DNA of 16,841 nucleotides from NCBI GenBank assembly GCA_002492335.1, contig DKYD01000049.1, positions 30,662 through 47,502 on the forward strand, in the 5' to 3' direction. The notes under the pieces are model-generated. The model saw only the letters and a program-made list of their open reading frames with translations. It was not told the DNA's origin and made no database searches. Source of the stretch: Lachnospiraceae bacterium UBA7109 (GTDB lineage Bacteria; Bacillota; Clostridia; Lachnospirales; Lachnospiraceae). Positions 1 through 6,527 of the stretch are shown one piece after another. The position numbers were made by a program, and so were the translations under genes. Numbering within the stretch: position 1 is the first letter of the stretch; each line of letters opens with the position of its first letter.

Positions 1-89
1 ACCAGCTGAACCTCTGGGTTATCTTTATAGAAATGGTTCAAAGCGCAACCTAACTGTCCATTGCTTCCTGTAATCAATATTTTTCTCAC
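1..89 (-). CDS. rmlD: dTDP-4-dehydrorhamnose reductase (RmlD-like), N-terminal fragment cut by the window edge
   Basis: Only the first 29 codons and two bases are visible; the rest lies beyond the left edge. The translation begins (M)RKILITGSNGQLG, a beta strand followed by a GxxGxxG dinucleotide-binding turn. ITGSNGQLG is typical of RmlD/RfbD, the NADPH-dependent enzyme that makes the last step of dTDP-L-rhamnose synthesis in the cytoplasm. I chose the GTG start at 87-89 because a GGAG ribosome binding site lies 8 bases upstream (98-101). An in-frame ATG at 117-119 would add ten residues, but it has no ribosome binding site and lies at or upstream of the expected transcription start of the promoter at 122-150. 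The gene follows a polymer O-acylation cassette, which fits a surface-polysaccharide role. Another SDR-family sugar-nucleotide reductase cannot be excluded from so short a piece. Confidence 0.8.
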   Translation of the reverse strand, partial: MRKILITGSNGQLGCALNHFYKDNPEVQL

Positions 90-121
90 TTCTATATCTC
101 CAGCCTCTCTTTCCGACATCT

Positions 122-150
122 ATTCTATCTTAAATCCGTATCAATTTCAA
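122..150 (-). promoter_or_regulatory. Predicted housekeeping promoter of the rmlD-like gene
   Basis: On the minus strand, TTGAAA (145-150, 5 of 6 to the -35 consensus) is separated by exactly 17 bases from TAGAAT (122-127, 5 of 6 to the -10 consensus). Transcription would begin near 114-115, giving a leader of about 25 bases with a GGAG site before the GTG start. The promoter sits wholly in the 76-base gap after the DHHW gene. No hairpin-plus-U-run terminator is visible in that gap, so read-through from upstream is also possible. Confidence 0.6.
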
Positions 151-165
151 CCTGTTGTACATTTT

Positions 166-1413
166 CTATCCTTCCGCAAGAACATCTGCAATAGAATTAT
201 CTGTCACAAATGTATTGACATTATATAAAAACAATATATCCGTAATCATACAGCTCTCAATTATATTATCGACGCTGTCATAAAAATATCTTGGATCAAT
301 CACAATAATATTCTGATAATACGGAAGTAAAAACTGCACCATACAGTTTGCATAAGAATCTTTAAAAAGCAAAAGGTTTCTACGCTCCTTTTGTGTTGTA
401 CTAATATCTATTCTTGCATGATTTCCGCCAAAAAAAACAGTATATTTATCTTTTTTCTTTAAACTGGCGCTGTCATAAATCGAAGTTGTCTTCTTCCCCT
501 CTTCTGTATACAATACAATATATTCTGTCCGAACATCCTTTGGCTCGTATATCTTTACCGTATCTTCAGATCCATGATAACCACTCTTGGAAGCCAATGT
601 ACCCTGAAAATCCTCTGCAACCGTATATACATTATAATCCAGAGCCACATTTTCCAGGTTCATCTCTTTTGCGATCTCTTTAAAACCATAATATGCCCCA
701 AGGCTTGTCCAGTGATGATCTGTTTTATAATAAATTTCTTCCTGTGCATGCTTCTTCATCACTGAGGAAATATCGATATTTTTGATGCTGTTTCCCCCGA
801 AGTGTCGTATTCTGGCAATGTCTTCATCCTGATTGCGTACAGGCGCCCCATAAGGCATCTTATCTTTTAAAATATGGGAAGCATTGGGAACAAGGCTCAT
901 ATATACAGGAATATCCGAATGTCTTTCTGCCAGCGCCGCTATGCTTTTTACATTTTTCTCTACATTTTCCCAATCCGGCATATCCGGTTTTTCGATAAGA
1001 TATCCCTTTTTCCCAAGATACACACCATTCGATTCCTTTTTTCCCATAAGCTTGTCTTCATAAAGTTTCAAAGTAATCCATTGATTTCTCATAAAAAACT
1101 GATCAGAAACATAACTCTCAAACTCAGACATATACTTTCCGCTTTTTACCGATTCCCATGTCATTTCCGGACGTCCGGTCAGCATACGGTTCTCAGACTC
1201 AGAAAACTCCTCATCTCTCTTTATCAGATTAATCAAAAAAACAAGCCCCAGCACAACAACAAATATTTTTGCCAGCCGGATGCGCAGCTGAATCTGCCGC
1301 CGCTTCCGGATCCCTTTTCCGGAATTACGGGTTTCAGAACCCGTACGGACAGATTTCCTGTCCTGTCGCACGTTATGCTGCTCTTTCTTTCTGTCTTTTT
1401 CTTCCTGCTCCAT
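166..1413 (-). CDS. DHHW-family protein (AlgJ/AlgX-like, SGNH-type O-acyltransfer partner of MBOAT)
   Basis: A 415-residue membrane-anchored extracellular protein. Residues 1-47 are very hydrophilic and basic (cytoplasmic), residues 48-64 form one membrane segment, and the remainder is predicted outside. The SENRMLTGRP stretch near 73-82 is typical of DHHW proteins. The family signature is TDHHW at 231-235. A KDSYANC stretch at 351-357 supplies the likely nucleophile Ser353, with the Asp-His of DHHW completing the SGNH-like triad. In alginate acetylation, AlgJ and AlgX play this role, passing acyl groups delivered by an MBOAT protein to the polysaccharide. The gene starts 14 bases after the stop of the MBOAT gene, behind an AGGAGA site, and is the last gene of the block. 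The acceptor polymer is unknown. It could equally be an esterase or structural partner rather than a transferase. Confidence 0.85.
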   Translation of the reverse strand: MEQEEKDRKKEQHNVRQDRKSVRTGSETRNSGKGIRKRRQIQLRIRLAKIFVVVLGLVFLINLIKRDEEFSESENRMLTGRPEMTWESVKSGKYMSEFESYVSDQFFMRNQWITLKLYEDKLMGKKESNGVYLGKKGYLIEKPDMPDWENVEKNVKSIAALAERHSDIPVYMSLVPNASHILKDKMPYGAPVRNQDEDIARIRHFGGNSIKNIDISSVMKKHAQEEIYYKTDHHWTSLGAYYGFKEIAKEMNLENVALDYNVYTVAEDFQGTLASKSGYHGSEDTVKIYEPKDVRTEYIVLYTEEGKKTTSIYDSASLKKKDKYTVFFGGNHARIDISTTQKERRNLLLFKDSYANCMVQFLLPYYQNIIVIDPRYFYDSVDNIIESCMITDILFLYNVNTFVTDNSIADVLAEG

Positions 1414-1427
1414 TATTATCGTCTCTC

Positions 1428-2837
1428 CTAAAATCTAAAATACAAAAAAGGATTATAAGTTGCGTTTACAAGACATGCCGTCGCCAGCACAAAAATTAAT
1501 ATATAGGAAATCATTGCAATACTGCGATAACTTTTCTTTCCCATCTCCAACCGCAAAAACCTTTTATAAGTATACGGAACCGAACATATAATCAGCACAA
1601 TAAACATCAAAAGGTTATTATACAAATAATACACTGCCATGGAATCCATAAAACCATTTGCACCTATTCCAAGCATTGTTCCGAGATATCCAAATGCACT
1701 TCCAATATCAGGGGAAAAGAAAAACACCCATCCGATCATAACAAGAAGCATCGTATAAATATGTTTTACAAAAGCAGGCAGACGCGCCAATATATCCTTC
1801 AGCAAATATTTTTCAACAATTAACAATATGCCATAATATAATCCCCAAAACACAAAATTCCATGCCGCCCCATGCCAGAGTCCCGTCAACATCCAGACCA
1901 CAAAAATATTACGTATATGCTTCGGTACGCTGACCCTGTTGCCGCCAAGTGGAATATATACATACTCTCTAAACCAGGAGCTTAACGATATATGCCATCT
2001 TCTCCAAAAATCAGTAATGCTTGTAGCCGTGTATGGATATTCAAAGTTTTTCATAAATTCAAACCCAAACATCTTACCCAGTCCGATCGCCATATCTGAA
2101 TATCCGCTAAAATCAAAATATATCTGAAATGTATATGCAGCACAGCCAATCCACGCAGTGAGCACAGACGCCTCCCCTGTCGGTATTGCTGCTATTGTAT
2201 CGAAAGTCATTCCTATGTTATTGGCAAGAAGAACCTTTTTCCCAAGTCCTCTTAAAAACCACGCTGTACCATCCCCGAATTTCGCAAGACTTTCCTTCCG
2301 CTTTGTCAGCTGCTCTTCTACATCCGCATAACGCACAATAGGACCTGCAATCAGCTGCGGGAACATAGAAATATATGTACCAAAATGAAGCAGATTTTTC
2401 TGCACTTTTACATTTCCTCTATATACATCAATCACATAGGACAGTGTCTGAAATGTATAAAAAGATATACCAATGGGAAGAGGCAGTGCTTTATAAGAGA
2501 TATCTACCGGTAATATGTGATTTATATTCTCTAACAGGAACCCATAATACTTGAAAAAGCCCAGCATTCCCAAATTCACCACAACAGCCAGAATAAATGT
2601 GACTTTCGCCTGTCTTACGCGCCCTTTTCCCTTCCAGTAATCAATCTCTATTCCCGATATATAGTTATATACAATACTAAACATCATCAGTACAATATAT
2701 ACCGGTTCCCCCCATGCATAAAAAACAAGGCTCGCAATCAAAATTACAGCATTTTTAAATTTTTTCGGAACAAGAAAATATGCCAGAAGTACAATCGGCA
2801 AAAAAACAAACAAAAAAAACACACTACTAAAAATCAT
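1428..2837 (-). CDS. MBOAT family membrane-bound O-acyltransferase (AlgI/PatA-like)
   Basis: A 469-residue polytopic membrane protein of usual AlgI length. It is predicted to take acyl groups, typically acetyl from acetyl-CoA, from the cytoplasm across the membrane for transfer to an extracellular polymer. The MBOAT core is clear: FWRRWHISLSSWFREY at 277-292 (His282) followed by YIPLGGNR at 294-301, and GLWHGAAWNFVFWG at 319-332 with the putative catalytic His322. Earlier it carries SFYTFQTLSYVIDVYRG (125-141) and QLIAGPIVRY (161-170), also family-typical. The protein ends in NPFLYFRF, an aromatic tail with Tyr466. The start is 15 bases after the DUF4358 stop, with a GGGGAAAG-type site upstream. 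It is flanked by a DUF4358 protein and an SGNH hydrolase upstream and a DHHW protein downstream, the usual partners of such enzymes. The substrate polymer cannot be told from sequence. Confidence 0.92.
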   Translation of the reverse strand: MIFSSVFFLFVFLPIVLLAYFLVPKKFKNAVILIASLVFYAWGEPVYIVLMMFSIVYNYISGIEIDYWKGKGRVRQAKVTFILAVVVNLGMLGFFKYYGFLLENINHILPVDISYKALPLPIGISFYTFQTLSYVIDVYRGNVKVQKNLLHFGTYISMFPQLIAGPIVRYADVEEQLTKRKESLAKFGDGTAWFLRGLGKKVLLANNIGMTFDTIAAIPTGEASVLTAWIGCAAYTFQIYFDFSGYSDMAIGLGKMFGFEFMKNFEYPYTATSITDFWRRWHISLSSWFREYVYIPLGGNRVSVPKHIRNIFVVWMLTGLWHGAAWNFVFWGLYYGILLIVEKYLLKDILARLPAFVKHIYTMLLVMIGWVFFFSPDIGSAFGYLGTMLGIGANGFMDSMAVYYLYNNLLMFIVLIICSVPYTYKRFLRLEMGKKSYRSIAMISYILIFVLATACLVNATYNPFLYFRF

Positions 2838-2852
2838 AACTTCTACTTTCCC

Positions 2853-3335
2853 CTACAGACTTTTCTGAAACGCTTTGTCTGCCGCCTTTGCTTTATTATT
2901 TACTACATATAAAATATAATTTCCTCTCACATCTAAAACGTGGTCATTCAACAGTTTACATTGTTCGGGGCCATATCCCTCAAAGCTTTCCAACTGCTTG
3001 TCCAGACGTTTCTTTATCGCTTCTTCTACCGCTTCCGCCTGCTCTGTACTCTTTAATTTCACAATCAGCAGTTCCTCTACTTCCATGTTTGAGCCTGCAA
3101 CATAAAGCGAAACCCCTTCATAATCATTTGCGTTAATCCCATACAATCTTTTCACCATACGATGATCTGATTCTGAAAGTTTTTCCATATCTATTGACTT
3201 CGTAACATTTTCTGTTACCTTAGATATTTTAGAATTACTCACTTCTCCGTTTCTCAATAACCCGCCAATAAACACGAGCAATGCAACGATCAATATGTAC
3301 TTCACAATGCTAACACACTTCATTACTTTTTCCAT
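2853..3335 (-). CDS. DUF4358 domain protein, single membrane anchor
   Basis: A 160-residue protein with one N-terminal membrane segment (about residues 11-27) and no lipobox cysteine, so probably an anchored extracellular protein. The rest is a mixed alpha/beta domain. A long charged helix (about 92-115) precedes GYGPEQCKLLNDHVLDVRGNY (about 120-140), a pattern I recognise from DUF4358, which is common in Clostridia next to MBOAT and SGNH genes. Its biochemical role is not known. The start ATG shares one base with the stop of the SGNH gene upstream (TAATG), pointing to translational coupling. A GAGG site lies about 10 bases upstream of the chosen ATG; an in-frame ATG four codons later is possible. 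By position it is an accessory factor of the O-acylation cassette. The domain assignment is from recall of the family, not a profile search. Confidence 0.75.
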   Translation of the reverse strand: MEKVMKCVSIVKYILIVALLVFIGGLLRNGEVSNSKISKVTENVTKSIDMEKLSESDHRMVKRLYGINANDYEGVSLYVAGSNMEVEELLIVKLKSTEQAEAVEEAIKKRLDKQLESFEGYGPEQCKLLNDHVLDVRGNYILYVVNNKAKAADKAFQKSL

Positions 3336-4081
3336 TATAATTCTACCTCTGCCAGCATATTTATCGCCCAGTATTCATAAAATGCCTTCTGAAAATGTAT
3401 CCCATCAATATCATACAAATCTTTATGTGCCTCAAATACTTCTGTATTATCAATATATGTGTATCCCTTTTCCTCGCACCATTTTCTTACCGCTTCTGTA
3501 TATTCCGGAATATTTCTCCATGCACTTGACTTCTCAAATGCCGGATCCTGAGCCGGGAAAATAGAATTGATATAAATATGTGCATCCGGAAGATTCTTCT
3601 TAATTTCCTGCACTTTGTTCTCATAATCTGCCACGTATTCTTCCGGTGTTTTCCAAAGTCCGATACTCACATCATTCAATCCGGTACACAAAAATATATG
3701 TGCCGGATTCAAAGTTTTCATCTGCTCTATATAATCCGGAATGTTCGCAATTGTAAGACCCGCTTCAGCCAATACTCTCTGCTTATCAAGAAATTCATAA
3801 TAAGAAAACCCTACTGTTCTGGAGTCTCCAAAAATCACATAATCACTGAACTGCGCCCAGACTGACAATTCACCCTTTGCAACAGCCTCTGCCTGTGCTT
3901 CTTTTTTGACCTGTTTAATTTCCTTTTCAACAGCATCCACATCTTTTGCTTCCAGCTCTTTTAAATACTCGATTCCTTTTTTCGTCTCTTTCGAGGCCGG
4001 ATTCCACACTGTTTTAACCACCATGATTATCAATATGACAGCTAATCCCCCTGCAACTACAGGAATCCACTTTTTTTTCAT
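3335..4081 (-). CDS. Membrane-anchored SGNH/GDSL-family hydrolase or acyltransferase
   Basis: A 248-residue protein with an N-terminal membrane anchor (about 5-23), a charged probably helical linker (about 31-70), and an SGNH domain on the outer face. Catalytic blocks are visible in order: block I FGDSRTVGF with nucleophile Ser87, block III GLND with Asn136, and block V DGIHF with Asp226 and His229. The gene opens 17 bases after the HPr stop behind AAGGGAG with 8-base spacing, and its stop overlaps the DUF4358 start by one base. SGNH proteins encoded beside MBOAT proteins usually transfer or remove O-linked acyl groups on cell-wall glycans or polysaccharides. The window therefore encodes two SGNH-type proteins (this one and the DHHW protein) around one MBOAT. 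Whether this one is the transferase or a de-O-acetylase cannot be decided from sequence. Confidence 0.85.
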   Translation of the reverse strand: MKKKWIPVVAGGLAVILIIMVVKTVWNPASKETKKGIEYLKELEAKDVDAVEKEIKQVKKEAQAEAVAKGELSVWAQFSDYVIFGDSRTVGFSYYEFLDKQRVLAEAGLTIANIPDYIEQMKTLNPAHIFLCTGLNDVSIGLWKTPEEYVADYENKVQEIKKNLPDAHIYINSIFPAQDPAFEKSSAWRNIPEYTEAVRKWCEEKGYTYIDNTEVFEAHKDLYDIDGIHFQKAFYEYWAINMLAEVEL

Positions 4082-4098
4082 ATGTAAAACTCCCTTTT

Positions 4099-4362
4099 CT
4101 ACTCGCCCAGGCCACTCTCTACTGCTTCAACCATGGCCTTCAGAGCCTCTTCTTCTCCTTCGCCCTCACAAATCAGCATAATTTCATCACCCGCCTTAAT
4201 GCAGGCTCCTAAAACACTTAATACGCTTTTTGCGTTCGCATTTGTATTATTATACTCAAACATAACTTTGCAATCATACCTGTTTGCAGTGTTGCAAAAT
4301 ATCCCTGCCGGTCTCAGGTGAAGACCCGTCGGGTTACTGATTCTTACTTTTTGCTTTACCAT
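4099..4362 (-). CDS. HPr family phosphocarrier protein
   Basis: An 87-residue cytoplasmic protein of standard HPr length. The phosphorylation site GLHLRPAG places His15 and Arg17 exactly where HPr needs them for phosphoryl transfer from EI to EIIA. NAKSVLSVLG places a serine at position 46, the residue that HPr kinase modifies in Firmicutes to signal carbon status. I chose the ATG at 4360-4362 because an AGGAG site (4368-4372) lies 5 bases upstream and overlaps the cdaR stop; the frame stays open 20 codons further into cdaR, but that extension has no counterpart in HPr. With Leu after His15 instead of the common Ala it looks like a Clostridial paralogue rather than necessarily the main ptsH. 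It sits between cdaR and the envelope genes, so a role as signal carrier is plausible but unproven. Confidence 0.9.
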   Translation of the reverse strand: MVKQKVRISNPTGLHLRPAGIFCNTANRYDCKVMFEYNNTNANAKSVLSVLGACIKAGDEIMLICEGEGEEEALKAMVEAVESGLGE

Positions 4363-4367
4363 GACAA

Positions 4368-4372
4368 CTCCT
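4368..4372 (-). promoter_or_regulatory. Ribosome binding site that fixes the HPr start
   Basis: AGGAG on the minus strand overlaps the TAG stop of cdaR (4371-4373) and lies 5 bases before the ATG at 4360-4362. Ribosomes finishing cdaR would stop on top of this site, so the two genes are probably translationally coupled. Confidence 0.7.
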
Positions 4373-5615
4373 ACTTTTCTACTAATATAATATTTACAGA
4401 CACCTGTTTCTCCAGGGTACATCCTTCCGGAACTTTTACTTTTACAGGAACTGTATATTTACCTGCTTCTTTGAATTCAGCAAGATTAATACTTACATTT
4501 TCTTTGGGATCATATGTCTCCAGAATCTCCTGCGGACCTCTGACCTGAATCTCAACAACATCTGCCGTCTCATATTCCAGTTTCAAATCATCGTTCAGAT
4601 CATTCACTGCAATCGAACCCAGCGAAATATCGTAACTCTTTGTTCCATCTTTTTCAACAGAAATCGTTACCACAATGGAACCCGCATTTTCATCCGGCAA
4701 TTTCAAATCTTCCGGAAGATATTCTGCTATATCAATTACCTTTTCTGTCTTCTCCGTAAGCTCCGAAGTCCGTAACGCCTCTGCAGGGATCTCGATTTTA
4801 TTCGTCTTATCAAGAATATCCTTCTCTGCACAGACCTGAATCTCCTGCGGCTCATACGTTACATCTGTTAACGAATACCCTTCTGCAGTTTGAATCTCTG
4901 ACTTGTCAAAAACAAGAGGTACATTCTTAACATTCAGAATCTGCACACTGACCGCAACCCCTTCTCTTCCAAGGTTGTTTGCAAGAAGCGACTGATCAAT
5001 CACATTATTCTCTCCGTCATACAACACAAGCTGAGACTGCACCAGAGTATCCTCGGACAGGCCTGACACACTAACTTCTGCTTCTACCCTGCTGATTTTC
5101 CTTATGATCGACTCCGGTCCCCTGATATTGATTCTCTCCGGAACAGCTTTAATTTCTCCCAACGCATAACCATCTCTTACTGTTCCGGTTGTTGTTGGTA
5201 CAATTGGGAACTTCTTCGTCTCATCATCTTCCAGTTTTACAAGAAGATTTCTTGGCGTAGTATATGCTTCTTTATAATCTCCCTCGAAGCCATTGATTAC
5301 AATTTTAATCGGGATCTGCGTATTTAAAGTCAATTCCTTCATATCTGCAATTGCCGATATATCATCATTCTTTATTTTATCAAGCACGGAGCGTTTTGCG
5401 CTGACTATTACACTGACCGTCTGCGTATCATCCACGATACGGTAAGTCTGATTTGCCTCTGTCAGCACATCTTCATTTATTACACTGACCGGAATATTAT
5501 AATAGGTTTGTGTAGTCACCGGGTCATCAATGTTAACCACTATAAACCATGACATAACTGCCATAAAGAAGGCTAACACCTTGAGACCAATATTATTCAT
5601 CAGTCTTTTCTTCAT
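4371..5615 (-). CDS. cdaR: CdaA regulatory protein CdaR (YbbR-domain protein)
   Basis: A 414-residue protein with one N-terminal membrane segment (about 9-28) and an extracellular part of four YbbR-type repeats, roughly 40-128, 136-227, 232-320 and 326-413. Repeats 2 and 4 each contain the IRGP/VRGP-x-E turn (163-168 and 358-363) that marks the fold. In Bacillus, Listeria and relatives, CdaR binds the diadenylate cyclase CdaA in the membrane and tunes c-di-AMP output. Its start overlaps the cdaA reading frame by 23 bases, with its own AAGGAAGG site about 8 bases upstream. Bacilli usually carry glmM directly downstream of cdaR; here an HPr-family gene takes that place. The family call is firm; direction of regulation (activation or inhibition) is not visible. 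Confidence 0.92.
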   Translation of the reverse strand: MKKRLMNNIGLKVLAFFMAVMSWFIVVNIDDPVTTQTYYNIPVSVINEDVLTEANQTYRIVDDTQTVSVIVSAKRSVLDKIKNDDISAIADMKELTLNTQIPIKIVINGFEGDYKEAYTTPRNLLVKLEDDETKKFPIVPTTTGTVRDGYALGEIKAVPERINIRGPESIIRKISRVEAEVSVSGLSEDTLVQSQLVLYDGENNVIDQSLLANNLGREGVAVSVQILNVKNVPLVFDKSEIQTAEGYSLTDVTYEPQEIQVCAEKDILDKTNKIEIPAEALRTSELTEKTEKVIDIAEYLPEDLKLPDENAGSIVVTISVEKDGTKSYDISLGSIAVNDLNDDLKLEYETADVVEIQVRGPQEILETYDPKENVSINLAEFKEAGKYTVPVKVKVPEGCTLEKQVSVNIILVEK

Positions 5616-6477
5616 CGCTATGCCTTCCTTTCCTCAAAAAGGAGAATCGACTTGTTTCTAATTTCCGATTCTGGATATGAAACAATTTCTCTCCTAATTC
5701 TTCTATGCTGATATTACGATCAAGAACTCCATCCTGCGCCACAGACACATATCCCGTTTCCTCTGACACCACGATAACAAATGCATCGCTCACTTCACTC
5801 ATTCCAACTGCCGCACGATGTCTTGTACCCAGATCCTTGCTGAGTCCCATATTATCAGATAAGGGAAGATAACATGTTGCAGACACAATTCTGTCCCCTC
5901 GTATAATAACAGCTCCGTCATGGAGCGGTGTATTATGCTCAAAAATATTCATAAGCACCTGTCTGGATACCATGCAGTCCATTTGAATCCCGGTGCTCTC
6001 ATATTCGGTAAGCCGGATTGCCTGTTCAACAACAATCAAAGCTCCGGTTTTCACACGCCCCATATTAAATGCCGCATCAATAATACTCTCCATTGTATCC
6101 TCGCTGAATCTCACTCGTTCCCGGTTAGACTCAAAGGACACAATAGAACTTAAGAATTTCCTTTCCCCAAGTTTCTCAAGCGCCCTTCGAAGCTCCGGCT
6201 GAAATACAACGATTGCCGCTGTTGCAAGAACCGTAACCGAATTCTTCGCTATAAACAAAATCGTATGCATCTTAAAAACAGAAGCAACCAGAATAAAAAC
6301 TGCCAGAACAATAATTCCTTTTAACAGCATCCATGCTTTTGTATTTTTGATCCATATCATGACATGATAGATAAGATATGATAAAATCAAAACTTCAATA
6401 ATATCTGTCAAATAAATTCTGGGAAGATATACATCCGTGACGTATTTACCTAAAATCTGTGATATCTGCTGTTCCAC
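5593..6477 (-). CDS. cdaA: Diadenylate cyclase CdaA (c-di-AMP synthase)
   Basis: A 294-residue membrane enzyme that condenses two ATP into c-di-AMP, the nucleotide controlling potassium and osmolyte balance and cell-wall integrity in Firmicutes. Three membrane segments occupy about 26-43, 51-67 and 74-92, followed by a linker helix and the DAC domain. Catalytic motifs are intact: LHDGA (DGA at 187-189) and GTRHRAA (RHR at 219-221). I place the start at the GTG at 6475-6477: a perfect AGGAGG (6486-6491) lies 8 bases upstream. A GTG three codons earlier would sit inside that ribosome binding site. Length and architecture match the family. It is co-transcribed with cdaR, overlapping it by 23 bases, and follows two unnamed membrane-protein genes. 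The charged C-terminal tail is ordinary for the family. Confidence 0.95.
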   Translation of the reverse strand: MEQQISQILGKYVTDVYLPRIYLTDIIEVLILSYLIYHVMIWIKNTKAWMLLKGIIVLAVFILVASVFKMHTILFIAKNSVTVLATAAIVVFQPELRRALEKLGERKFLSSIVSFESNRERVRFSEDTMESIIDAAFNMGRVKTGALIVVEQAIRLTEYESTGIQMDCMVSRQVLMNIFEHNTPLHDGAVIIRGDRIVSATCYLPLSDNMGLSKDLGTRHRAAVGMSEVSDAFVIVVSEETGYVSVAQDGVLDRNISIEELGEKLFHIQNRKLETSRFSFLRKGRHSDEEKTDE

Positions 6478-6485
6478 TCCGGCCA

Positions 6486-6491
6486 CCTCCT
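6486..6491 (-). promoter_or_regulatory. Ribosome binding site that decides the cdaA start
   Basis: A perfect AGGAGG on the minus strand lies 8 bases from the GTG at 6475-6477. The alternative GTG at 6484-6486 overlaps the last G of this site and could not be served by it, so the shorter protein is favoured. Confidence 0.75.
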
Positions 6492-6527
6492 CTCTGGTGA
6501 TATGATTTCCATTTGCAAATCACATAG

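Noticed and set aside
90..165. A terminator after the DHHW gene
   Set aside because: No GC-rich hairpin followed by a U-run can be drawn on the minus strand in this gap; it holds only the predicted rmlD promoter and ribosome binding site.
874..1431. A 185-codon open frame on the plus strand
   Set aside because: It lies antisense to the DHHW gene, which has clear family motifs. Its translation is rich in Phe, Ile, His and Arg with no domain pattern, and no ribosome binding site was seen.
4363..4422. A 20-codon N-terminal extension of the HPr gene
   Set aside because: It lies inside the cdaR coding region, has no counterpart in HPr proteins, and the AGGAG site serves the internal ATG at 4360-4362, which also places the key residues at the standard positions 15 and 46.
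6503..6522. A small inverted repeat (TGATTT, 8-base loop, AAATCA) and an inner 10-base palindrome between the 373-residue gene and cdaA
   Set aside because: The stem is short and AT-only apart from one pair, has no U-run, and a 10-base palindrome is expected several times by chance in a window this size. It is too weak to call a terminator or operator.
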